In this document: piece by piece, positions 1 through 5,067 of the stretch
Layout of the letters: each line of letters begins with the position of its first letter
Position numbering within the stretch: position 1 is the first letter of the stretch
Assembly: GCA_017464045.1 (NCBI GenBank)
Contig: JAFUEG010000258.1
Coordinates: 1 to 9,091, forward strand
Reading direction: 5' to 3'
Origin: Lachnospiraceae bacterium
GTDB taxonomy: Bacteria; Bacillota_A; Clostridia; Lachnospirales; Lachnospiraceae
Length of the DNA stretch: 9,091 nucleotides
Program-made: the position numbers and the translations under genes
Notes under the pieces: generated by a model
The model's database searches: none
Told to the model about the DNA's origin: nothing
Seen by the model: the letters and a program-made list of their open reading frames with translations, nothing else

Positions 1-757
1 TATTGTCTATTGTCACATCTGCAACAAAGTCTTTCGTCTGTTCCGGCTCAAAACGTATATCATATGTTTTTTTTTCATTGCCATATAAAAATGAGCATAA
101 ACCATTATCAACGTTTTCAACCCAAACATTTTCAAGTGTAGTACTGCTTCCACCATAGCCATTTATCTTATAAACAACACCGTCTTTAGCATATACATCA
201 ATTATCTTGTCCAAAAATTCCTCGTCAATATCGATAGCAAAATCATAATGATTATAACCATCGGACACCATATTATAAATCATGTTATCTTCATCCGATG
301 CTTCATACGTTTCAAATACATATACATCATACCTGTCAAGTCCCTTAACTATCCCGGAACTCTCTATATTGGCATATATATTATCAAACTGTTCTTTTGT
401 TACATAATCATCATCCTTATAACTTCCTATGATATCTGAATAAACACTACTGTCAGCGCCTATAGTTTGACATACTGATTTAATATATGTAACATCAACA
501 GGTTTGCTCTCATTAAGTGCATCAACCAATCTTGAAAGACTTTCAGCCTGCTTATCACTTCCTGCAAGAAACGCAACATCACCTTTAATATCAGAAAACG
601 TATAATAAAGGCTATAATCAATATCATTTTGTTCCTCTGCAGTTGTATCATTATCCTGTTTTTTACTATTAATATGGGATTTTATTTCTGCTGTGACTAC
701 TGAAATCACTGTCAGTATCAGCATAACAAATATAATGTTTCTAAATTTCGACTTCAT
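1..757 (-). CDS. Hypothetical membrane-anchored extracytoplasmic protein (5' part, 3' end outside window)
   Basis: An open frame runs from the ATG at 755-757 leftward to the window edge with no stop, giving at least 252 residues. AGGA lies about 6 bases before the ATG and is a modest ribosome binding site. The protein starts with a short basic stretch (MKSKFR) and a hydrophobic segment at about residues 8-22 (IIFVMLILTVISVV). It then turns hydrophilic and rich in Asp, Glu, Tyr and Ser, so a type II anchor or uncleaved signal with an exported body is likely; there is no lipobox Cys. I do not recognise the family with confidence. The acidic body, a DDDYVTKEQFDNIYANI stretch and a later VENVDNG...VADVTIDN stretch faintly recall the N-terminal part of clostridial SpoIID/LytB-domain proteins, but the diagnostic domain would lie beyond the edge. 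The start codon is only 19 bases downstream of the 6S-like RNA closing stem, so the two may share a transcript. Confidence 0.75.
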   Translation of the reverse strand, partial: MKSKFRNIIFVMLILTVISVVTAEIKSHINSKKQDNDTTAEEQNDIDYSLYYTFSDIKGDVAFLAGSDKQAESLSRLVDALNESKPVDVTYIKSVCQTIGADSSVYSDIIGSYKDDDYVTKEQFDNIYANIESSGIVKGLDRYDVYVFETYEASDEDNMIYNMVSDGYNHYDFAIDIDEEFLDKIIDVYAKDGVVYKINGYGGSSTTLENVWVENVDNGLCSFLYGNEKKTYDIRFEPEQTKDFVADVTIDN

Positions 758-776
758 AAATTTATCCTATATAATA

Positions 777-957
777 ATATATCCGGAGTGCCGTTTCCTG
801 CCTTTTGACTCCTAGCAATGCTAGGTGGGCAACCGCACATAGACTTCTGCCTTCCACCGAAACGAGGCCTGACATCCATCTACAAATATAGGTATCCCGT
901 TAAAAGTAAATGTAGGTTCAAAATTAACAGGAGTTCTCGCACACTCCAGATATATGC
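777..957 (-). ncRNA. ssrS: 6S RNA (SsrS-type regulator of RNA polymerase), probable
   Basis: 6S RNA mimics an open promoter and binds the sigma-70/sigma-A holoenzyme. Read on the minus strand, the two ends form a 14-bp closing stem (942-955 with 777-790; one G-U pair) around a large irregular interior. The 5' side has GTGTGCGAGAACTCC and TTTTGAACCTACAT, then AACGGGATACC. The distal part has GATGTCAGGCCTCGTTTC. The 3' side has a small CCTAGCATTGCTAGG hairpin (about 812-826) and AGGAAACGGCACTCC. The length of about 180-200 nt, the closing stem, the bubble-like centre and these sequence blocks match my memory of clostridial 6S RNAs; this is recognition, not a covariance search. A consensus promoter lies directly upstream. 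No terminator follows before the gene starting at 757. Confidence 0.72.
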
Positions 958-983
958 AATTCGTATATTATTAATATGGTTTT

Positions 984-1011
984 ATTATACCATATTTATT
1001 CATTTTTTCAA
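984..1011 (-). promoter_or_regulatory. Sigma-A promoter of the 6S-like RNA
   Basis: On the minus strand TTGAAA (1006-1011) and TATAAT (984-989) are separated by 16 bp, and TGG just before the -10 gives an extended -10 element. The predicted start is near 977. This is one of the strongest promoters in the window, as expected for an abundant RNA. Confidence 0.8.
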
Positions 1012-1020
1012 GAGAAAAAT

Positions 1021-1095
1021 GCAGTTGATGGGGTGCAGGGTGTCCGGTGGACACCCGCTTTGCACCGACCGAGCCGTTAGGCGAGACCTTGAACC
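1021..1095. repeat. Composite tRNA-Leu-end/hairpin repeat, copy 1 (outer island boundary)
   Basis: The repeat starts with GCAGTTGATGGG, identical to the last 12 bases of the tRNA-Leu gene at 3097-3108. A two-part hairpin follows: outer GGTGC (1032-1036) with GCACC (1062-1066), inner GGGTGTCC (1038-1045) with GGACACCC (1049-1056). Then comes a conserved tail that ends GACCTTGAACC (1085-1095). Copy 2 at 2964 has the same flanks but different, still paired, inner arms. After 1095 the similarity ends, apart from a CCCAC that again resembles the tRNA T-arm. It probably marks the distal edge of the island and lies between the 6S promoter and the recombinase remnant. Confidence 0.8.
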
Positions 1096-1188
1096 CACCT
1101 ACACACCTTGTAAGCCCTTTATCTATGCGGTCTTACAAAACTGTGTATTCAAATTTAGGCTTTGAGTATTCACAATTCCTCTATACGC

Positions 1189-1923
1189 CTAAATAATCTT
1201 GCCTGCTTTTTCGATATACATTTTCTTTGTGGACATATCTATCGTGTCATAAGTATAGTTATACTCATTGACTCTTACGGTATGTCCAAGCAATGATGAT
1301 GCAGCCGTAGCTGATACTCCGGCACATCTCATATTAGAATTAAGTGTTCGTCTTATTGCATGGATAGACTTTTGATTAGTGAAATCATCCGACCTTGTCT
1401 TTGCTCTTGCGCATTTTGAGATAATCGTTGCATGTATTCTTCCGGTTTCATTTTGAAATACAAACTCACCCAGATATCCTTTGGACAACTCATATTCCTT
1501 TGTCCTTTTTAATACATCCTTTATCTCATCCGTCAAAGGAAGTATTCTCACTTTATCATTTTTAGTGGTTGATATAAATGTCGTGTTATTTTCCCTGTCA
1601 CGTTTTTCAGAGTGACATATCCTTATATACTCCTGCTTTGTATTTATATCTTCCCACCTTAACGCTGCTAACTCACCTACTCTCATACCCGTATAAAGTG
1701 CAAGCTCAATCGCAAAGTTAGCAACCATATTTACATTTTTTGCTTTAGGATTATGAAGTTTATCAAGCAAAACCTTTCGTTCCTTGTCAGACAGTGTCCT
1801 TTCTTCTGCCGTTTTACCCTCTTCTTCTGCACATAAATGCCTAAACATAGGCAAATCAATATAATCACAAGGGTTTGAATCTTTAGGAAGCACCTTATCT
1901 CTCATTTCGTTTATTATACGCAT
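1189..1923 (-). pseudogene. Tyrosine recombinase (integrase), N-terminally truncated
   Basis: The 244-residue frame contains a nearly intact catalytic domain of the phage/Tn916-type integrase family. Visible active-site parts are Arg81 in TGMRVGELAALRW, a beta-hairpin Lys (121 or 124) in TTKNDKVRILPL, His188 and Arg191 in SIHAIRR, His214 in LLGH and the nucleophile Tyr223, nine residues after that His. Family members are usually about 370-410 residues. Here the arm-binding domain and most of the core-binding domain are missing: the frame opens at MRIINEMRDKVLPKDSNPCDYI, which corresponds to the end of the core-binding domain. No Shine-Dalgarno precedes the ATG at 1923, and an in-frame TAA lies 13-15 bases upstream. 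I read it as a decayed island integrase that probably can no longer recognise its sites. A short expressed protein is possible but unlikely. Confidence 0.85.
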
Positions 1924-2028
1924 TATTCTTACATTTTATCGTGGCTTTTCCTTACTTTTTTTCCCAACCTTTTTAGTTATAATCCCAACTTTTTTAAAAG
2001 AAATTGTAGAAACTATTTAGTTTTTTAC
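1924..2028. other. AT-rich gap between toxin and integrase remnant; no gene seen
   Basis: The sequence is AT-rich and contains two GTTGGGA words on the minus strand. A six-bp AT-only stem (2010-2023) is followed by T residues on the plus strand only, so it is not a convincing terminator for the toxin gene. The minus strand also holds AAGGAAAAGCCACGATAA (around 1936-1953), whose CCA CGA codons are in frame with the integrase remnant and may be what is left of its original start region. Confidence 0.5.
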
Positions 2029-2577
2029 TCATTCAAAGCGTTTAGATAATATACGTTCAAGTGCTTTAAAGTTTGAACTTCTCTTTGTAAGATTCCTATT
2101 TTTATCCGGCTCATTAACGACTAACTTATAGACTTTATTTGCACGATTTACAATTGTATCAACGTGATTACGACACCAAGCAAGTTGTTTCTGCATAAGC
2201 GCTTTATGATGCTTTATATCCACCGAATCATTCGTATGTATTTTAAGATCTACTTTGTATATAACATTATTGTTAATAGGAATCATATTATTTATATTGA
2301 GAATTCCAATTAGTTTAGGTTGACCGTCAGCTTCTTTTTTTGATTCATCATATATTTTGATAAAATCGACCTGACTTTTCTTATTTTTGAACTTATCTTT
2401 TGGAGAGGTCAAAGGAATACAATATTGTTGTTCACCGATAACCGTTATTACACCTAAAAATGGGCGGTTTTCCTTTGACCGTTGTGGAGATATGGACATA
2501 ACATTATCATCAGTCTTTGATAAGTCTCGTATGTATTTTAAATCTATGTAATATAAGTCTAATTTTTGCATTTTCAT
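2029..2577 (-). CDS. toxN: Type III toxin-antitoxin toxin, ToxN/AbiQ-family endoribonuclease
   Basis: The 182-residue protein matches ToxN/AbiQ endoribonucleases, which cut cellular or phage RNA and are held inactive by a repeat RNA antitoxin. Seen in the sequence: an N-terminal LYYIDLKYIRDL strand-helix start (residues 8-19), RPFLGVI (38-44), the family signature PLTSPK at 55-60 with its conserved Ser58, INNMIPI in the middle, and a helical C-terminal half with KALMQKQLAWCRNH. ToxN of Pectobacterium is 171 residues, so the length fits. GAGG lies four bases before the ATG at 2577; a second ATG at 2571 has 10-base spacing and is an equally possible start, and the TTG at 2580 is less likely. 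Upstream lie a terminator and tandem 41-nt repeats, the exact arrangement of type III loci. Expression is probably by read-through of that terminator. Whether it belongs to the toxIN, cptIN or tenpIN subfamily is unresolved. Confidence 0.93.
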   Translation of the reverse strand: MKMQKLDLYYIDLKYIRDLSKTDDNVMSISPQRSKENRPFLGVITVIGEQQYCIPLTSPKDKFKNKKSQVDFIKIYDESKKEADGQPKLIGILNINNMIPINNNVIYKVDLKIHTNDSVDIKHHKALMQKQLAWCRNHVDTIVNRANKVYKLVVNEPDKNRNLTKRSSNFKALERILSKRFE

Positions 2578-2594
2578 CAATCCTCATAATAAGT

Positions 2595-2626
2595 AAAAAA
2601 GGAACTGTGGAATCCCACAGCTCCTT
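2595..2626 (-). terminator. Rho-independent terminator/attenuator between antitoxin RNA and toxin gene
   Basis: On the minus strand a 12-bp stem (AAGGAGCTGTGG with CCACAGTTCCTT, one G-U pair, loop GATT) is followed by TTTTTT at 2595-2600. It lies after the antitoxin repeats and 17 bases before the toxin ATG. In known type III systems this terminator keeps antitoxin RNA in excess, with limited read-through into the toxin. Confidence 0.9.
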
Positions 2627-2641
2627 ATAAGCCTTTTGCGC

Positions 2642-2755
2642 GGTAGGGCTCCCGCCTGATAAAGTTCCCATTTATTTTATATGGTAGGGCTCCCATCTGA
2701 TAAAGTTCCCATTTGTTTTATATGGTAGGGCTCCCATCTGATAAAGTTCCCATTT
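2642..2755 (-). ncRNA. toxI: Type III antitoxin RNA repeats (ToxI/antiQ-like), 2.8 x 41 nt
   Basis: Three direct repeats with an exact 41-bp period begin at 2642, 2683 and 2724 (plus-strand numbering); the last is 32 bases long, giving 2.8 units. On the transcribed minus strand each unit has ATGGGAACTTTATCAGATGG followed by GAGCCCTACC, then an A-rich linker (ATATAAAACAA or ATATAAAATAA). The unit nearest the toxin differs by two bases (AGGCGGGA in place of AGATGGGA) and by a GCGC flank. GGG runs and a CCC run in each unit would permit the pseudoknot known from ToxI, and the A-rich linkers are plausible toxin cleavage sites; both are inferred. The order promoter, repeats, terminator, toxin identifies it as the antitoxin. 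Confidence 0.9.
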
Positions 2756-2797
2756 CGCATGGCGGCAACCATAATACATAATTTCTTATGCAATTTT

Positions 2798-2826
2798 AAG
2801 ATAACCCAAATTTTCTTTTATGTCAA
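2798..2826 (-). promoter_or_regulatory. Promoter of the type III toxin-antitoxin locus
   Basis: On the minus strand a perfect TTGACA (2821-2826) and TATCTT (2798-2803, four of six) are spaced by 17 bp. The predicted start is near 2791, about 35 bases ahead of the first antitoxin repeat. The leader contains a small CATAA-GAAA-TTATG inverted repeat (2777-2790) of unknown meaning. Confidence 0.75.
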
Positions 2827-2963
2827 TATAGTAATACTTCTTTTTTATAACAATTAAAGGAAAAATGCCACGATCCAGCTTCCTCCTTGTTCATTATTTT
2901 TAGTGTATTCAAAGCCTCACAAACATCCAACTAAATCCACGTATTTATGCGGTTTTGAGAAGT
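2827..2963. other. Island inner end: no gene, possible integrase arm sites
   Basis: No coding frame is supported here. The stretch contains GTGTATTCAAA at 2903-2913 and TATGCGGT at 2946-2953; both words also occur near the other island end (1143-1153 and 1124-1131). They may be former recombinase arm-binding sites. The plus strand also holds AAAGG then ATGCCACGATCC (about 2857-2876), a 12-codon frame that I do not call a gene. Confidence 0.4.
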
Positions 2964-3058
2964 GCAGTTGATGGGGTGCTGCTTGCCTGCGGCAAGCGTT
3001 TTGCACCGACCGAGCCGGTAGGCGAGACCTTGAACCTACGGGTTCAAGGTCTAACTGC
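2964..3058. repeat. Composite tRNA-Leu-end/hairpin repeat, copy 2 (tRNA-proximal island boundary)
   Basis: This starts with GCAGTTGATGGGGTGC, as in copy 1, and the downstream blocks TTTGCACCGACCGAGCCG and TAGGCGAGACCTTGAACC are shared with copy 1 with one mismatch between them. The inner hairpin is different: GCTTGCC (2981-2987) with GGCAAGC (2991-2997), inside GGTGC/GCACC. A second perfect 12-bp hairpin follows (3025-3036 with 3041-3052, loop TACG). The ends, GCAGTT and AACTGC, can pair with each other like a tRNA acceptor stem. It is therefore a 95-nt folded unit, not a functional tRNA. Confidence 0.8.
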
Positions 3059-3061
3059 ATT

Positions 3062-3093
3062 AAAAAAGGTATATCCAGAGGATATACCTTTTT
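3062..3093 (-). terminator. Bidirectional Rho-independent terminator after tRNA-Leu
   Basis: GGTATATCC and GGATATACC (3068-3088) form a 9-bp stem with loop AGA, flanked by an A run on one side and a T run on the other, so it can terminate in both directions. The palindrome extends on both sides to AACTGCATT (3053-3061) and AATGCAGTT (3094-3102), which reaches into the acceptor end of the tRNA gene. Confidence 0.88.
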
Positions 3094-3095
3094 AA

Positions 3096-3179
3096 TGCAG
3101 TTGATGGGACTTGAACCCACACCCACGAAAGTGGACATGAACCTGAATCATGCGCGTATGCCAATTCCGCCACAACTGC
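3096..3179 (-). tRNA. tRNA-Leu, anticodon CAG
   Basis: The 84-nt class II tRNA decodes CUG. Acceptor GCAGTTG pairs with CAACTGC, with discriminator A at 3096. The three-bp D stem is GCG/CGC. The anticodon arm is CATGA-TTCAGGT-TCATG with the anticodon at 3143-3145. A long variable arm (TCCAC-TTTC-GTGGG) is typical of Leu, and the T arm is GTGGG-TTCAAGT-CCCAT. The 3' CCA is not encoded. It has its own promoter and terminator and appears to be the integration site of the neighbouring island. Confidence 0.97.
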
Positions 3180-3193
3180 AAAACACAAATGAA

Positions 3194-3222
3194 ATAATAT
3201 CATTTATGCGGATAATTGTCAA
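3194..3222 (-). promoter_or_regulatory. Promoter of tRNA-Leu
   Basis: On the minus strand a perfect TTGACA (3217-3222) and TATTAT (3194-3199) are spaced by 17 bp, with a start expected near 3187, just before the tRNA 5' end at 3179. It lies directly after the pfp stop codon. No terminator is visible between pfp and the tRNA, so pfp transcripts may also run into it. Confidence 0.85.
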
Positions 3223-3232
3223 TTAAAACAAA

Positions 3233-4456
3233 CTACTTTACCAGATGTGGAATAGGTACATAATCAACTATTCCATTCTTGTAGTATCCATCTACCTCGC
3301 CTTCAACAAGAGGGCTTACATAAGCTATAAGCTCATCTGTAACATCATTTCCTGCCTCGTTAATCCAGGAAACAGGGACTCCCTTTGCCTCATTTGCTAT
3401 CTTGGACACATCCGAGAAATCAATCTCATAGGTATATGGTTCGTCAGATAAACGCTTGATAACTGTCATAAAGCCGGTTTCGCCTGCCTCTGTAAATGAA
3501 ACTGCCGAGTTTCCAAGACTTATGGATTCCTCCAAATCGGTTTTTGAAGCCATATGTCCTGCTGCCCTCTGCAGTACATTTATCTCAACCGAACGTACCT
3601 TTACGCCAAGCTCTTCCTTGACAAGATATTCAAGAGCCTTACCTGCTCCGCTTAGCTGGGCATGTCCGAACTTATCTTCCCTGGCTGTACTCGCTGCTAT
3701 ATAATTGCCATCCTTATCATGTATTCCTTCTGATACAGCAACTATAATATTCTTATGCTTTTCAAATTCATGCTCAAGATCTTTGATAAACTGTCCCTTG
3801 TCAAAACTGACCTCCGGCAGATATATAAGATGCGGTGCCTCAGAAAATTCGTTACGTGCAAGTACCGATGCTGCCGTAAGCCAACCCGCATCACGTCCCA
3901 TTATTTCGACAATCGTCACACTTTTTACATCATAAATATAAGTGTCATATGCTATCTCTCTGATACTTGATGCGACATATTTGGCTGCAGATCCAAATCC
4001 CGGTGTGTGGTCTGTTACCAACAAATCATTGTCTATGGTTTTAGGTATACCTGCAATCCTGATACCGCTTCCTATCTTTTCAGCATAGGCTGAAAGCTTC
4101 GCAACCGTGTCCATAGAATCGTTACCGCCTATATAGAAAAAAGCTCCTATATTATACTCCTCAAAAACCTCAAATATATCCTTATAAGGTTTCTCATCCT
4201 CGTTCATATCAGGCAGCTTAAATCTGCATGAACCAAGATACATAGCCGGTGTAGCAGAAAGCCTTTCTATAAAATCCTCATCAAGCTCTGACAAATCCAT
4301 AAATTTTTTTCTCAAAACTCCCTGAATTCCATGAATTGAACCATAAAGCTTGTCATATTTTTCACTTGCTTTGACTGCAGATATAATACCTGCAAGCGAT
4401 GCATTTATCGCCGCAGTAGGTCCACCGGATTGTGCAACAATGCAATTTCTTCCCAT
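3233..4456 (-). CDS. pfp: Phosphofructokinase, pyrophosphate-dependent type
   Basis: This 407-residue enzyme phosphorylates fructose 6-phosphate to fructose 1,6-bisphosphate in glycolysis; the PPi-dependent form is reversible. Family motifs: SGGPTAAINAS near the N terminus (10-20), GGNDS (110-114), PKTIDND (138-144, with Asp142 as the catalytic base by analogy with E. coli Asp127), GFGSAAK (153-159) and MGRDAGW (186-192), which binds the sugar phosphate. Asp113 and Lys139 replace the two glycines that admit ATP in E. coli PfkA, the established hallmark of PPi use. Asn112 stands where most enzymes have an Mg-binding Asp. The start is set by GGGGGAG 8 bases before the ATG. It follows dut by 21 bp and is probably co-transcribed with it. 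The donor specificity is inferred from residues only. Confidence 0.92.
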   Translation of the reverse strand: MGRNCIVAQSGGPTAAINASLAGIISAVKASEKYDKLYGSIHGIQGVLRKKFMDLSELDEDFIERLSATPAMYLGSCRFKLPDMNEDEKPYKDIFEVFEEYNIGAFFYIGGNDSMDTVAKLSAYAEKIGSGIRIAGIPKTIDNDLLVTDHTPGFGSAAKYVASSIREIAYDTYIYDVKSVTIVEIMGRDAGWLTAASVLARNEFSEAPHLIYLPEVSFDKGQFIKDLEHEFEKHKNIIVAVSEGIHDKDGNYIAASTAREDKFGHAQLSGAGKALEYLVKEELGVKVRSVEINVLQRAAGHMASKTDLEESISLGNSAVSFTEAGETGFMTVIKRLSDEPYTYEIDFSDVSKIANEAKGVPVSWINEAGNDVTDELIAYVSPLVEGEVDGYYKNGIVDYVPIPHLVK

Positions 4457-4477
4457 GATATATTCTCCCCCGTAAAA

Positions 4478-4924
4478 TTAATTGGTTCCTGTTGAACCAA
4501 ATCCTCCTCTTGCCTGACCGCCTCTTGCTTCAACTGTCTCAAATACTATCTGAGGCTGGTGCTTTTGTATCCTGAACTGGCATATTCTGTCGTTTATATG
4601 AATCTCCGTATCTCTCATAGCAAGCACCGGCATCATAAGCACATCGTCAGATGAATTTTTTCCGTAGGACTCATCAACAACACCTATGGAATTGGTCTGA
4701 ATAATTCCAAAATTCTTAAATGTAGAGCTTCTCGGTGCTATAATCAGCTCATAACCATCCGGAAGACACATTGATACTCCGAGATTTATGAGTTTAAATT
4801 CTCCTTTTTTTAATATGACCTCTTCGGCACATCTAAGGTCAATCCAATCGGACTTTCCTTCTATATATTCTAATCTGTCAATCTTATCTGATAAATATGT
4901 AATCTTTATAGTTTCTTTATCCAT
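4478..4924 (-). CDS. dut: Deoxyuridine 5'-triphosphate nucleotidohydrolase (dUTPase)
   Basis: The 148-residue trimeric-type dUTPase hydrolyses dUTP to dUMP and PPi, keeping uracil out of DNA and feeding thymidylate synthesis. All five family motifs are visible: DLRCAEE (29-35, motif 1, without the usual AGYD glycine-tyrosine), APRSSTF (63-69, motif 2), NSIGVVDESY (78-87, motif 3, catalytic Asp84), DRICQFRI (112-119, motif 4) and the Gly-rich C-terminal RGGFGSTG (139-146, motif 5). Motif 3 is followed by KNSSDDVLMM in place of the common GEW-type stretch, a modest divergence. AAAGG about 10 bases before the ATG is the ribosome binding site. It lies between nrdG (143 bp upstream) and pfp (21 bp downstream); sharing the nucleotide theme with nrdDG suggests functional clustering, though a separate promoter in the upstream gap cannot be excluded. 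Confidence 0.93.
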   Translation of the reverse strand: MDKETIKITYLSDKIDRLEYIEGKSDWIDLRCAEEVILKKGEFKLINLGVSMCLPDGYELIIAPRSSTFKNFGIIQTNSIGVVDESYGKNSSDDVLMMPVLAMRDTEIHINDRICQFRIQKHQPQIVFETVEARGGQARGGFGSTGTN

Positions 4925-5067
4925 CGTTCTCTACCTTTCTATTTCTGTTTCATATTTGTATTCCGCTGGTTATTGTAATGTATCACATTTTTTAAATCAT
5001 ATTTATTTGTAATTTTATTAGCTTATGCTCTAAAATTTAAGGACATATATCTAAAGCAAACTTAGAT

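Noticed and set aside
818..1165. 115-codon plus-strand frame
   Set aside because: It runs antisense through the 6S-like RNA, its promoter and the composite repeat, has no ribosome site and has no recognisable protein features.
2010..2026. Terminator downstream of the toxin gene
   Set aside because: The stem is six AT-rich pairs and the T run lies on the plus strand, where no gene ends; weak as a minus-strand terminator.
2642..2755. Short CRISPR array (30-bp repeats with 11-bp spacers)
   Set aside because: The spacers are nearly identical and far too short, there are no cas genes, and the toxin plus terminator context explains the repeats as a type III antitoxin.
2858..2902. Small plus-strand gene (AAAGG, ATGCCACGATCC...)
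   Set aside because: It stops after 12 codons; the start region resembles integrase starts but nothing downstream continues the protein.
2964..3058. Second tRNA gene or tRNA pseudogene
   Set aside because: The ends pair like the tRNA-Leu acceptor, but there is no D arm or anticodon arm and the interior is made of perfect hairpins; better called a repeat.
2917..3138. 73-codon minus-strand frame
   Set aside because: It crosses the tRNA-Leu 3' half, its terminator and the composite repeat, so its codons only reflect structured RNA/DNA sequence.
3205..3211. Third TATGCGG word as an attachment-arm site
   Set aside because: It lies inside the -35/-10 spacer of the tRNA promoter, outside the island; likely coincidence.
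3456..3970. Plus-strand frames opposite pfp
   Set aside because: These are antisense shadows of a clear, motif-complete phosphofructokinase.
4925..5067. Promoter and terminator in the nrdG-dut gap
   Set aside because: TACAAT-like -10 words exist but without a fair -35 at 16-18 bp, and the small ATCTAA/TTAGAT stem lacks a T run; not firm enough to annotate.
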